Assembly: GCA_014584375.1 (NCBI GenBank)
Contig: JACTMZ010000108.1
Coordinates: 1 to 33,904, forward strand
Length of the DNA stretch: 33,904 nucleotides
Direction of reading: 5' to 3'
DNA from: Verrucomicrobiota bacterium
GTDB lineage: Bacteria; Verrucomicrobiota; Verrucomicrobiia; Chthoniobacterales; JACTMZ01
In this document: in pieces, positions 18,011 to 27,859 of the stretch
Layout: every line of letters starts with the position of its first letter
Position numbering within the stretch: position 1 is the stretch's first letter
Position numbers and translations under genes: made by a program
Notes under the pieces: generated by a model
What the model saw: only the letters and a program-made list of their open reading frames with translations
The model's database searches: none
Told to the model about the DNA's origin: nothing

Positions 18011-18285
18011 GGTTTTAAAATAAGAAGGAATTTGCGCAAATGATCACGCGGTGTAAGACGTCCCGCCCAATTTTAGGATTCCCGATGCCTGATAATTTTC
18101 GGTGGCGGAAAGCGGCTGTGCGTTCCGGCTCCTTCTACAGGGCGCCATGGAAATTGAAATACATTTCGCATGATCAATGCGGCGGATGGTGAAGGCGTTG
18201 CATTTGGGCGTATTTCTTTGCACAAGGTTGCTGGTTATGCGCGGTTTTTCGGGCTATCGTGAAGGGAATCGGGCAAAGTTCAGCC

Positions 18286-19947
18286 ATGAGGATGCGCGCC
18301 ATAATTCCTGCGACGGCCATTTGTTTTGTCGTCGCCCTGCTTCTCACCGCCTGCGGTGACCGCCGGAGCGACACGCGAAAAATCAAGTTCTATCAAAGTC
18401 CGATGCACCCCTGGATTACATCGGACAAACCGGGCAACTGCACCATTTGCGGCATGGACTTGGTGCCTGTCCACGAGGGGGAGGAGGCCGCCAATGCGGA
18501 TGCATCCAAAAATATCGTTCCTCTCAATCCGGATTCCGTCCGAATTCTCAATGTCACCACGGTTCCCGCCCGCCGCATGGAGTTGATCAAGACCCTGCGC
18601 TTTAGCGGGATTTTGGAGGATAATGAAAATATTCACCGCATCATTGCTGCGTTTTACGATGGGCGCATTGAGCAGATTCATGTCGAGCATGTCGGCGAAT
18701 ATGTGGAAAAAGGCGCGCCTCTTGCGTCCATCTACAGCCCGGAACTTCTCTATGTGGTGCGTGAATACCAGACGGCGGCGCGGAGTGGTGATGTCGGCCT
18801 TGTTCGCAGCGCCGCACGGCGTCTTGTGCAGTTTGGGTTGACACCGGATCAGGTGGAGTCCCTCGGGAAACGCAAGGATGATGTCTATACCGTGGATCTT
18901 TTGGCTCCGATCAGCGGCACGGTTCTCGTCAAAAAAGCCTTTCGCGGACAATACATCAAAACAGGCGAGCCGCTTTTTGAAATGGGCGACCTTTCGCGAC
19001 TGTGGTTTCACGCGGAGGTCTATGAACGCGATCTTTCGTCTGTTCGCGTTGGACAAAAAGCCGTCATTCGCACGCCCACGGTTCCGGGGCGCGAATTTCC
19101 GGGCGTGGTGACATTTATTGATCCCAATTTCGATCCAGCCACGCGCAGTACGAAGGTGCGGATCGAGGTGGACAATCCGCTTTCCGATGACGGGGGATTG
19201 CGCCGCCTGCTGCCGCATCGGGCATATGCGGAGGCGGATATTACGGCGGATCTGGGCGAGGCTCTGGTGCTGCCGCGATCGGCTGTTTTGCGCGACGGCC
19301 GCCGTTCGCTTGTCTATGTGCAAAACAGTGAGGGGCGCTATGAGCCGCGCAATGTGGAGACGGGGCTTGGCGGGGATGAGGGAATACAGATTCTTTCCGG
19401 CGTCGCCGAGGGGGAACGTGTTGTGACCGTCGGCAATCTCATGATTGATGCGGAGGCGCAGATTCGCGGGCACATTAAGGAGCCGCCTGCGCGGGAACAC
19501 GCACAACATCCGCCGCAGGAGGAGGCCGCTGCGTTTCTCCGGCAACTGGCCAAAGTTTCCGACGCCCTTGCCGCTGATGACGCCGTGGCCGCTGTTGCGT
19601 CGGCCCGCGAGCTTTCACCCCTTGCCGCTGCCATTCCCGAATTGGGTGATCCTGCGGTGGATCAGGCCGTTCATGCGTTGCATGGGGTGAAGGGGGCTTT
19701 CGCAGGTGATGACCTCAAGGCATTGCGCAAGGCTTTTCTGCCTTGGAGTCAGCCGGGTGCGGAACTTGCGGAGGCTTTGGTTAAAAGTGGACGGGATTCC
19801 GGAGTCTTGATTTTTGAGTGTCCGATGACGGGTGACAGTTTTCCCGGTGCCCCCGCGAAGGCGCGCTGGGTGCAGATCGGCCATGAAACGCTCAATCCGT
19901 TTTTTGGGGCTGAGATGAGAAACTGCGGTGCGGAGATCAAGCCATGA
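18286..19947 (+). CDS. Efflux RND transporter periplasmic adaptor subunit (CusB-like) with N-terminal heavy-metal-binding domain
   Basis: Lipoprotein signal (LLLTACGD), FYQSPMHPWITSDKPGNCTICGMDLVPV metal-binding motif, GVLEDNENIHRI..., C-terminal ECPMTGDSFPGAPAKARWVQIG...NPFFGAEMRNCGAEIK. Confidence 0.92.
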   Translation: MRMRAIIPATAICFVVALLLTACGDRRSDTRKIKFYQSPMHPWITSDKPGNCTICGMDLVPVHEGEEAANADASKNIVPLNPDSVRILNVTTVPARRMELIKTLRFSGILEDNENIHRIIAAFYDGRIEQIHVEHVGEYVEKGAPLASIYSPELLYVVREYQTAARSGDVGLVRSAARRLVQFGLTPDQVESLGKRKDDVYTVDLLAPISGTVLVKKAFRGQYIKTGEPLFEMGDLSRLWFHAEVYERDLSSVRVGQKAVIRTPTVPGREFPGVVTFIDPNFDPATRSTKVRIEVDNPLSDDGGLRRLLPHRAYAEADITADLGEALVLPRSAVLRDGRRSLVYVQNSEGRYEPRNVETGLGGDEGIQILSGVAEGERVVTVGNLMIDAEAQIRGHIKEPPAREHAQHPPQEEAAAFLRQLAKVSDALAADDAVAAVASARELSPLAAAIPELGDPAVDQAVHALHGVKGAFAGDDLKALRKAFLPWSQPGAELAEALVKSGRDSGVLIFECPMTGDSFPGAPAKARWVQIGHETLNPFFGAEMRNCGAEIKP

Positions 19948-22900
19948 TCAACGGTCTTGTTGATTGGTCGTTGCGCAACCGGTTTCTCGTGGCGTGCGCC
20001 ACGCTTCTCATCATTGGATGGGGCGTTCGATCCATGCTCCACACTCCCGTGGACGCCATTCCCGACCTGAGTGAAAATCAGGTCATTGTCTTTGCCGATT
20101 GGCCTGGGAGGAGTCCGCAGGAGGTGGAGGATCAGATCACATATCCTCTTTCCACCAATTTGCAGGGTCTTGCCGGCGTACGCGAGGTGCGGGCGTCCTC
20201 GATGTTTGGTTTCTCGCTGCTCACCGTGGTTTTTGGAGATGAGGTTGACAATTATTTTGCCCGCACACGGATTCTTGAGCGGCTGAGCTATCTCCAGCAG
20301 TTGATGCCGGAGGGCGTGACGCCGCAGCTGGGGCCGGACGCCACGGGACTGGGTTGGGTTTTTCAATACTATCTCAAGGTTGACCCCGCCAAAAGTCCGG
20401 GCGGCGGCTACGATCTCGGCGCGCTCCGGTCATTGCAGGATTTTTTCATTCGCTATCAGCTCGCCGCTGTGGAAGGCGTGGCCGAGGTCGCCAGTCTCGG
20501 CGGTTATGTGCGTCAGTATCAGGTCGCCGTTGATTCGGGAAAAATGAGACAGGCGGATGTCACTCTTCGCGAGGTGATGGATGCCCTTTCCGCAAGCAAC
20601 CTCAATGTCGGCGGCAAGGTTGTTGAGGAAAACGGCATGGAGTTTGTCGTTCGCGGCATTGGCCTCGTGAATTCGATTGAAGATTTAAAACGTGTTGCCG
20701 TTGCCTCGCGCAATGGCCTGCCGGTTTATCTTGGCGACATTGCGAATGTTTCGATGGGCGGCGACTTCCGCCGGGGGGCGTTGGATGTGGACGGACACGA
20801 GGTGGTGGGCGGCATCGTCGTCATGCGCACGGGCGAAAATGCCATGCGGGTCATTCAGCGTGTTAAGGAAAAAATCGCGCAGATTTCCCCGAGTTTGCCG
20901 CAGGGGATCACCATTGAATCCTTCTATGATCGCAGCGGACTCATTGAGCGCACAATAGACACCCTGCGTCATGCCCTCCTTGAGGAAATTGCCCTGGTCA
21001 TTCTCGCTCATATTATTTTCCTCTGGCATTTTCGCAGCATTCTCATCGTCACCATTCCGCTGCCTGTTTCGATATTGATTTCGTTTATTTTGATGAATCA
21101 GTTCGGCATCAGTTCGAACATCATGTCGCTCGCAGGCATCGCCATCGCCATCGGCGTGTTGGTGGACGCGGGGATTGTGATGACGGAAAATGTGATTCGT
21201 CATTGTGAAAAGGCGGAGCGTTCCCAGGGGGCGCCGTTGACTTCGGCGGAAACCTTCGCCGTCACGCGTGAGGCGGCACATCAGGTGGGGCGTCCCGTTT
21301 TTTTTGCGATGGCGATCATCATTCTCGCATTTCTTCCGGTGTTTGCGCTCGGGGGACAGGAGGGGAAACTTTTTCATCCGCTCGCGTTCACCAAGACCTT
21401 TGCCATGATTGGTGCCACTCTGCTCGGTGTCACCCTTGTCCCGGTTCTTTGCACATGGTGGGTTCGCGGTCCGTTTCACGCCGAGAAGGACAATGTCGTC
21501 ATGCGTTTTCTCATGCGTCTTTACCGCCCCGCGTTGTCCTGGGCGCTGGATCATCGCCGCAGTGTTCTCGGCATAAGCGCGGCCTTGCTTGTCGCAACGC
21601 TTTTCCTCGCCAGCCGCATCGGATCGGAGTTCATGCCGCCGCTTAACGAAGGCAGCCTGCTTCTCATGCCCGTCCTTCTCCCCAGCACGTCGCTCACCGA
21701 AGTGAACCGCATCATGTCCTGGCAGGATCGCGTCATAAGGGACATGCCCGAGGTCGAGTCGGCGGCGGGAAAACTCGGGCGGGCCGAAACCGCCACCGAT
21801 CCGGCACCGGTCGAAATGATCGAAACCACCATCATGCTCAAACCGCCGGAGAAATGGCGTCCGGGAATGACAAAGGAAAAAATCGTTGCCGAGCTTTCCG
21901 AAAAACTAAGCCTTATTCCTGGCTATGTTCCAGGTTTCCTGCAGCCCATTGAGAATCGCCTGCTCATGCTGAGCACGGGCATCCGCGCGCAGGTGGGAGT
22001 GAAAATTCTCGGTGACGATCTCGACACGATTCAGCAGGTTGCCTATCGCGTCGAGGAACTCGTACGCACCATTCCTGGCGCCGTCGGTGTCGCGGCCTCC
22101 CGCGTGCAAGGCAAGCCGTATCTCGAAATTCGCCCCGATCGCCTCGCGCTCGCGCGCTATGGGCTCAACATTCGCGATGTGATGGATGTCGTGGAAGCCG
22201 GCCTTGGCGGGGTGAATGTCAGCACGACCATCGAGGGGCGCGCCCGCTATCCGATCCAGCTCCGCCTCGAGCGCAGCGAGCGTTCCAATTTGGACGACCT
22301 CGGGAACATTTTGATTCCGACAACCGGCGGTCGCTCCGTCCCTCTCGGCCAGGTTGCGGACATTCGGCGCAGCAGCGGCCCGAGCGAAATCAACAGCGAA
22401 AGCGGGCTGCTCCGCGTTTTTGTCCAGGCCAATGTAAAAAACCGCGACCTGGGCGGCTTTGTCAGGGAAATCCAAAGACGCGTGCGGGATGAGATCACCC
22501 TGCCGCCGGGCGTTACCATTGAATGGAGCGGACAGTATGAAAATCAGCTCAGCGCCCAGCGTACGCTCGCCATCATTGTTCCTGTTGTTTTGCTGGTGAT
22601 TTTCATGCTGCTCACGGTGACCTTCCGCTCCACCCTCGAGGCCGCGCATGTCATCCTTGCTGTTCCCTTTGCGCTTACCGGTGGTGTGTTGCTGCAATAT
22701 TTGCTTGGCTACAATTTCAGCGTCGCCGTGTGGATTGGTTACATCGCACTTTTTGGAACGGCCATCCAGACGGGTGTCGTCATGGTTGTCTATCTCGAAG
22801 AGGCGCTTGCCAAAAAGCAGGCCGAACGCGGCGCACATTTCAATCTCGCGGATCTCAAGAGCGCCGTGTTTGACGGGGCGATGCTGCGACTTCGCCCGAA

Positions 22901-23090
22901 AGTCATGACCGTTGGCACCGTCATCGCCAGTCTTCTTCCCATCATGTGGAGTGTTCGCACCGGTGCCGAAGTGATGAAGCCCATTGCGACGCCCGTCATC
23001 GGCGGCATGGTCAGCAGCCTTCTCCATGTGCTGATCGTGACGCCCGTGATTTTTTACTGGCTGCGCAGGCGGAATTTAAAGGGGGCGTGA
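19944..23090 (+). CDS. Heavy-metal efflux RND permease, CusA-like (HME-RND)
   Basis: DLSENQVIVFADWPGRSPQEVEDQITYPL, GRAETATDPAPVEMIETTIMLKPPEKWRPGMT, 1048 aa with RND topology; start overlaps the adaptor stop (ATGA). Confidence 0.95.
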   Translation: MINGLVDWSLRNRFLVACATLLIIGWGVRSMLHTPVDAIPDLSENQVIVFADWPGRSPQEVEDQITYPLSTNLQGLAGVREVRASSMFGFSLLTVVFGDEVDNYFARTRILERLSYLQQLMPEGVTPQLGPDATGLGWVFQYYLKVDPAKSPGGGYDLGALRSLQDFFIRYQLAAVEGVAEVASLGGYVRQYQVAVDSGKMRQADVTLREVMDALSASNLNVGGKVVEENGMEFVVRGIGLVNSIEDLKRVAVASRNGLPVYLGDIANVSMGGDFRRGALDVDGHEVVGGIVVMRTGENAMRVIQRVKEKIAQISPSLPQGITIESFYDRSGLIERTIDTLRHALLEEIALVILAHIIFLWHFRSILIVTIPLPVSILISFILMNQFGISSNIMSLAGIAIAIGVLVDAGIVMTENVIRHCEKAERSQGAPLTSAETFAVTREAAHQVGRPVFFAMAIIILAFLPVFALGGQEGKLFHPLAFTKTFAMIGATLLGVTLVPVLCTWWVRGPFHAEKDNVVMRFLMRLYRPALSWALDHRRSVLGISAALLVATLFLASRIGSEFMPPLNEGSLLLMPVLLPSTSLTEVNRIMSWQDRVIRDMPEVESAAGKLGRAETATDPAPVEMIETTIMLKPPEKWRPGMTKEKIVAELSEKLSLIPGYVPGFLQPIENRLLMLSTGIRAQVGVKILGDDLDTIQQVAYRVEELVRTIPGAVGVAASRVQGKPYLEIRPDRLALARYGLNIRDVMDVVEAGLGGVNVSTTIEGRARYPIQLRLERSERSNLDDLGNILIPTTGGRSVPLGQVADIRRSSGPSEINSESGLLRVFVQANVKNRDLGGFVREIQRRVRDEITLPPGVTIEWSGQYENQLSAQRTLAIIVPVVLLVIFMLLTVTFRSTLEAAHVILAVPFALTGGVLLQYLLGYNFSVAVWIGYIALFGTAIQTGVVMVVYLEEALAKKQAERGAHFNLADLKSAVFDGAMLRLRPKVMTVGTVIASLLPIMWSVRTGAEVMKPIATPVIGGMVSSLLHVLIVTPVIFYWLRRRNLKGA

Positions 23091-23210
23091 TGATGCTTTC
23101 CATTCGCGTGGGAAGCGGCGTTGGCTTTTCCTTGGAAAAAGTTGTGTCGAGATTTGGACGCTTCTGACTTGACCGCGCGGCATCCCCTTCTACGTTCAAA
23201 AACTCGGTTC

Positions 23211-24089
23211 ATGAAAAACAGCATTCTTAAAATCGGTCTGCCATCGGGCAGTTTGATGGAGCAGACTCTTTCACTGTTTGCAAAGGCGGGGTTCGACATT
23301 TCCGGTGCCCGTCGGTCGTATCGGCCCACGGTGGATGATCCCGAGCTGGTGGTTCATTTGCTGCGTGCGCAGGAAATAAGCCGTTATGTCGAGCAGGGTT
23401 TTCTTGATTGCGGGATTACGGGCAGGGACTGGGTGGCGGAGAACGGATCGGATGTGGCCGCGCTTGGTGATTTGCCCTACAGCAAGGCGACATCCGCACC
23501 CACACGCTGGGTTGTCGTGGTGCCGGAGGATTCGCCGATTCGCAGCATCGAGGATCTCGCCGGCAAGCGCGTGGCCACCGAGGCGGTTGGGTTGACGCGT
23601 GAATTTTTTCGACGTCGCGGCGTCGAGGCCGATGTGGAGTTCAGCTGGGGCGCCACCGAGGTGAAGGTGCCGGATCTGGTGGACGCCATCGTGGACATCA
23701 CCGAAACCGGCTCCTCGCTCAAGGCCAACAAACTGCGCATCCTTGAAACAATCATGGAATCCTATCCGGTTTTTGTCGCCAATCGCGCGGCCTATTCCGA
23801 TGAGTGGAAGCGCGGAAAAATGGATCGGGTTCTCCTTTTGCTTAAGGGCGCGCTGGCGGCGCGTGACAAGGTGGGGCTGAAAATGAATCTTCCGCAGGCC
23901 AGCCTTGAGAATTTGCTTGAGCAATTGCCCGCACTTCGGAATCCTACCGTTTCACCTTTGGCTCACGATGGCTGGGTTGCTATCGAAACAGTCATCGATG
24001 AGAAGGTTGTCCGTGAAATCATCCCGCAGATTAAAGCGCTGGGGGCTGAGGGCATCATAGAGTATCCTTTAAACAAACTGGTTTATTAA
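23211..24089 (+). CDS. hisG: ATP phosphoribosyltransferase (long form with C-terminal regulatory domain)
   Basis: LKIGLPSGSLMEQTLSLFAKAGF, DCGITGRDWV, VDIVDITETGSSLKANKLRILE, HDGWVAIETVIDEKVVREIIPQIKALGAEGIIEYPLNKLV; ATG 23211. Confidence 0.95.
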   Translation: MKNSILKIGLPSGSLMEQTLSLFAKAGFDISGARRSYRPTVDDPELVVHLLRAQEISRYVEQGFLDCGITGRDWVAENGSDVAALGDLPYSKATSAPTRWVVVVPEDSPIRSIEDLAGKRVATEAVGLTREFFRRRGVEADVEFSWGATEVKVPDLVDAIVDITETGSSLKANKLRILETIMESYPVFVANRAAYSDEWKRGKMDRVLLLLKGALAARDKVGLKMNLPQASLENLLEQLPALRNPTVSPLAHDGWVAIETVIDEKVVREIIPQIKALGAEGIIEYPLNKLVY

Positions 24090-24095
24090 CGCAGC

Positions 24096-24200
24096 ATGGG
24101 TTCGATTAAAAAAAGGCGGAAGGCAAAAATTGCCAAGCACAAGCGCCGCAAGCGCATGAAGCTCAATCGCCACAAGAAGCGTTTGCGCTACAAGAGCTAA
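24096..24200 (+). CDS. 34-aa highly basic protein, AURKAIP1/COX24-domain (bS22/mS38-like) small ribosomal protein candidate; absent from supplied ORF track
   Basis: Direct translation: MGSIKKRRKAKIAKHKRRKRMKLNRHKKRLRYKS*; resembles the MGSVIKKRRKRMSKKKHRK-type bS22 sequences; starts 6 nt after the hisG stop. Confidence 0.8.
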   Translation: MGSIKKRRKAKIAKHKRRKRMKLNRHKKRLRYKS

Positions 24201-24216
24201 GGGCTATCATTAGCCC

Positions 24217-25953
24217 ATGTTCGCGCGTTCTCGGTCGCGTTGTTTCGCAACCCGGCTCCTGCTTGCGTGCGCCCTGTCAGCTTTGGCCCCGGGCGTGTGC
24301 TCTGCTTTGACCGGCGATGTCGGATTGCCTGAAGATCCCGTCAGTGGAAATGCGGTTCCATTGACGTCCGCCGCAAATCGCCGGGCCGAGGCGATGGCGC
24401 GTGTGGCGGCAGGGCTGATTGCCGAGGATGACAATCTGGATGATGCGTTGCGGCATTATCAACGGGCGCTGGATTTGGATCCGTCCAATGCCCCGCTTGC
24501 GCGACAGGTTGCCGGGATTCTTTTGCATCGTGGGGAGGCGCCGGAGGCGTTGGCCGTGCTTAAGGACGCCAGTAAGCGCAGGCCGGAATCCGCCGTGTTG
24601 GCATTGCAGATTGCGGAAGTTTATGCGGTGAGCTTGCGGAAGTTTGATTTGGCGCAACGTTATGCTGAACGGGCGTTGCAGCAGGAGCCGGATCTCATTG
24701 AGCCCTATCAGCTGCTCTACGGCATTCACCGTGCAACCGGACACCTGGATGATGCGGCGGCATTGTTGCAGCGGGCGACGGAGAGGAAAAATCAGGATCC
24801 GGAGTTTTGGGCCGGGTTGGGGGATCTTTTTTTGCGTCAGTCGCTCATGACCGATGGAAAAGAGGCGCGTACGGCGTCCGTCTCGGCGTTGGCCCATTAT
24901 CGTCAGGCCGTAAAATTGGGATGGCAGAACGCATCGGTTTTGCTTCGGGCCCTCAATTTTTTTGCGGCGGGTGGTTATGGTGAGGATGCAGTTTCCTGTG
25001 GGCGGCGTCTGTTGATACTTCAGCCTTCCGACAGCGTTTCGCGCGAGAAGCTGGCATTGGCGCTGATTTCGCTCGGGCGCGATGACGAGGCGCTTGTCGA
25101 ACTGGATGCGGTGGTGGTGGAAAATCCGGCCAGTCCCGCCGCCTATCGCGCGCAGGGAGAAATTTTATTGCGGCGCGGCGACAGGCGGGCGGCGGCTGAC
25201 AAGTTTGAAAAGGCTTTGGTTTTGTTTGATGAGGATCCGCAATTGTATCTTGAGCTGGCGGATCTGTATTTGCAGACCGGCGAGATTGAACGCGCCATTC
25301 GATGGCTCGGAGAGGCGCGCACGCGATTCGATCGCCTGCCGGAGCTGCCGTATTATGAGGGGCTGTTGCTTAGCCGACTCCAGCGCTGGCATGAGGCGCT
25401 CCAGGCTTTCAACCTCTCAGCCGATCTTGCGGCAAAATATCAGCCGGCTTTTCTTACCCCCGAATTTCATTTTCAGCGAGGCATGGCGTCGGAACGGACG
25501 GGAAAATATGACGAAGCCGTCCGGGATTTGCGATCCTGTCTTGCGTTGGATCCGGATCATGCGGACGCGCTCAATTACCTTGGTTACATGTGGGCCGAGC
25601 GCGGTGAAAATCTTGCCGAAGCCGAATCCTTCATCCGCCGGGCGTTGCAACGCGAGCCGGACAACCCGGCGTTTTTGGACAGCCTGGGCTGGGTGTTGCA
25701 TCAACAGGGTCGTTACCATGAGGCGCTCCCGCCGCTCGAACGTGCGTCGAAAACCATCGCGCAGCCCGACGCGGCCATTGAGGAGCATATTGGCGATGTG
25801 TTGGAAAAACTCGGACGCAAGCAGGATGCCGTCAAGGCTTGGGAGCGGGCTGTGTCTCTTGGTGACGCTTCGCCCAAACTTGCCGCCAAATTGCAATCCG
25901 CCCGCAAGGACTCCGCCACGCCCGGTGGCACAGCGGAATCCCCAAAGCCGTAG
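24217..25953 (+). CDS. Exported tetratricopeptide-repeat protein
   Basis: Signal peptide then repeated TPR motifs (DDALRHYQRALDLDPSNAPLARQVAGIL; YDEAVRDLRSCLALDPDHADALNYLGYMWAERGENLAEAESFIRRALQREPDNPAFLDSLGWVLHQQGRYHEALPPLERA). Confidence 0.93.
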   Translation: MFARSRSRCFATRLLLACALSALAPGVCSALTGDVGLPEDPVSGNAVPLTSAANRRAEAMARVAAGLIAEDDNLDDALRHYQRALDLDPSNAPLARQVAGILLHRGEAPEALAVLKDASKRRPESAVLALQIAEVYAVSLRKFDLAQRYAERALQQEPDLIEPYQLLYGIHRATGHLDDAAALLQRATERKNQDPEFWAGLGDLFLRQSLMTDGKEARTASVSALAHYRQAVKLGWQNASVLLRALNFFAAGGYGEDAVSCGRRLLILQPSDSVSREKLALALISLGRDDEALVELDAVVVENPASPAAYRAQGEILLRRGDRRAAADKFEKALVLFDEDPQLYLELADLYLQTGEIERAIRWLGEARTRFDRLPELPYYEGLLLSRLQRWHEALQAFNLSADLAAKYQPAFLTPEFHFQRGMASERTGKYDEAVRDLRSCLALDPDHADALNYLGYMWAERGENLAEAESFIRRALQREPDNPAFLDSLGWVLHQQGRYHEALPPLERASKTIAQPDAAIEEHIGDVLEKLGRKQDAVKAWERAVSLGDASPKLAAKLQSARKDSATPGGTAESPKP

Positions 25954-25991
25954 GCTTCGCTTTGCGCGCGCAGAACGGATTTAATCCGCCT

Positions 25992-27125
25992 TCAATGCCC
26001 GCCCGCCGCTGCCAGAAGTCCGGCGGCTTTGTGCAGTGTCTCCTCATATTCCATAACGGGATCCGAGTCCGCCACGATGCCCGCTCCGATTCCAAAAGTA
26101 GCCACGCCGCCGCGCAGAACGAGGGTGCGGATGGCGATGTTGAACACGGCACGCCCGTCCCATCCGAACCGACCGATGGCGCCGGTGTAAATGCCGCGCG
26201 GCATTCCTTCGATTTCGGTGATGATTTCGCGGGCGCGTTTTTTGGGTGCGCCGGTGATGGAGCCGCCGGGAAAACAGGCGCGCACGGCCTGCAGGGCGGT
26301 CACATTCGGACGTAATTCCCCCTCCACCGTTGAAACAAGATGATGCACCTGTGGAAAACTTTCGAGGCGACACAGGGAGGATACGTGGATGCTTCCGTAA
26401 TCGCAGATCTGCCCAAGGTCATTGCGTTCGAGATCGGTGATCATGACAAGTTCCGCACGCTCTTTTTCGGAGGTCGTCAGTTCGTTCGCCAGAGCGTCGT
26501 CCGCATGTCTGTTTGCGCTGCGCGGACGCGTTCCCTTGATTGGTTTTGTAAGGATGCGCCGTCCGTCAATGCGCAGGAAGCATTCGGGTGAGGCGCTGAG
26601 AACCGCCGTGTCTCCGAGTTGCAAAAAACAGGAATATGGCGCCGGGCTCGCTGCTTGAAGACGTTGGTAAAACGCCCATGGATGCGGCGTCCAGCGGGCC
26701 GTCAGCGCATGCGTGAGGTTGGCTTGGTATATGTCGCCGGACGCAATGTAATTTCGGATGCGTTGCACCCGGCGAACCCACTCGCTTTTTCCGACTGTCG
26801 GTGAAAATTCGGCGGTCGTCAGCGCGGGGATTTCATTTTTCGGCGAAAGGTTTTTGGCGCTCCATGAAGGAAAGACGCCGAATCGGAAGTTTCCCTCGTA
26901 ATCAAACCATCCGGCGAGGCCTCCGTCACCACCGCGCTGCCGACCTTCGCGCAAGGCTTCGGACAAAATTTCCCAACGGCTCCAATCTCCCGATAGAATT
27001 TCGACGGGACGGACGGCGACCACTGCTCCGTCATCAAATTCGGCGCCGTCAAACACACAGCCTTCCGCATCGCCGTGAACGAGGGCGGCAAGGTTGTCCG
27101 CCTTCACTTTCGAGAAATTCGCCAT
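25992..27125 (-). CDS. pabB: Aminodeoxychorismate synthase component I / chorismate-binding enzyme
   Basis: IRNYIASGDIYQANLTHALTARW, SPECFLRIDGRRILTKPIKGTRPR, ERAELVMITDLERNDLGQIC, PGGSITGAPKKRAREIITEIE, IGAGIVADSDP. Confidence 0.92.
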   Translation of the reverse strand: MANFSKVKADNLAALVHGDAEGCVFDGAEFDDGAVVAVRPVEILSGDWSRWEILSEALREGRQRGGDGGLAGWFDYEGNFRFGVFPSWSAKNLSPKNEIPALTTAEFSPTVGKSEWVRRVQRIRNYIASGDIYQANLTHALTARWTPHPWAFYQRLQAASPAPYSCFLQLGDTAVLSASPECFLRIDGRRILTKPIKGTRPRSANRHADDALANELTTSEKERAELVMITDLERNDLGQICDYGSIHVSSLCRLESFPQVHHLVSTVEGELRPNVTALQAVRACFPGGSITGAPKKRAREIITEIEGMPRGIYTGAIGRFGWDGRAVFNIAIRTLVLRGGVATFGIGAGIVADSDPVMEYEETLHKAAGLLAAAGGH

Positions 27126-27190
27126 TTGCCTGATGTCAATCGGAAAGCCTTTTCATTTCAAGAGACTCCGCATTATTCTGCGCAGGCTTC

Positions 27191-27859
27191 ATGATTTCGA
27201 GATTTTCAACGGCCTTTATTGTGCTCCTGCTTTTCCTTCGGAGCGTCGTGCCTCTCGCGGCGCAGGAGGCCACCCCTGCGGAAGCGCCCAGCGCGGAATT
27301 GATCATTGCGGATGAAAAAAACATCGTCACGGAGCCGCCAAGGGAACCCGGGGAGGATCCGCTTCCCTCAATGGACGGCGGAGCGCATGACGCATTGCCC
27401 TCCGCTGACAATATTTTCGGCGATGATCTTTTTAAATTTCCCGTTTCCGCATCCGAACCGTCCGAGCCGGTGATCCCGGAGCGGCCGCCCCTCTTGGAAG
27501 ATCCCCAGGAGGCGGAGCGCAAGATGCGCGTACAATTTCGAAAGGTGACAGCCGTTCTTGATCGTGATCCGGAACTTCTTGCGCTGCGGGAATTGGCGGA
27601 TCAGGCCGCCACGCCGGAGGATCACCGTGCCGCACGCCGCGCCTATTATGCCCTGCTTTACAGCAAGGTTCGCAAGGCGGATCCTAAGCTGTCGGATTTC
27701 GCCGATCGCCTTGAAAAACAATCCCTCGTGATTCTCACGCAGACGCGAATTACGCCGACGATTCCCTTGAATCCTCCGCCGCAACCGCAGCCTCGGCCGG
27801 ATTTTTTCCCTGCGCCGGAATATCCTCCCGCCGCACAGACCGAAGATTCGACGCCTTAG
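27191..27859 (+). CDS. Exported hypothetical protein, acidic/Pro-rich
   Basis: Signal peptide MISRFSTAFIVLLLFLRSVVPLAAQ; conserved-looking core ERKMRVQFRKVTAVLDRDPELLALRELADQAATPEDHRAARRAYYALLYSKVRK. Confidence 0.7.
   Translation: MISRFSTAFIVLLLFLRSVVPLAAQEATPAEAPSAELIIADEKNIVTEPPREPGEDPLPSMDGGAHDALPSADNIFGDDLFKFPVSASEPSEPVIPERPPLLEDPQEAERKMRVQFRKVTAVLDRDPELLALRELADQAATPEDHRAARRAYYALLYSKVRKADPKLSDFADRLEKQSLVILTQTRITPTIPLNPPPQPQPRPDFFPAPEYPPAAQTEDSTP

Noticed and set aside
18030-18041. Perfect palindrome ATTTGCGCAAAT upstream of the EamA gene
   Set aside because: A 12-bp perfect palindrome is expected several times by chance in 34 kb; no second site or regulator nearby.
18280-19545. 421-aa antisense ORF across the CusB-like gene
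   Set aside because: Shadow ORF opposite a well-supported gene; no recognisable domain, consistent with GC-skewed codon positions.
21906-23027. 373-aa antisense ORF across the CusA-like gene
   Set aside because: Same reason; sense strand has unambiguous RND motifs.
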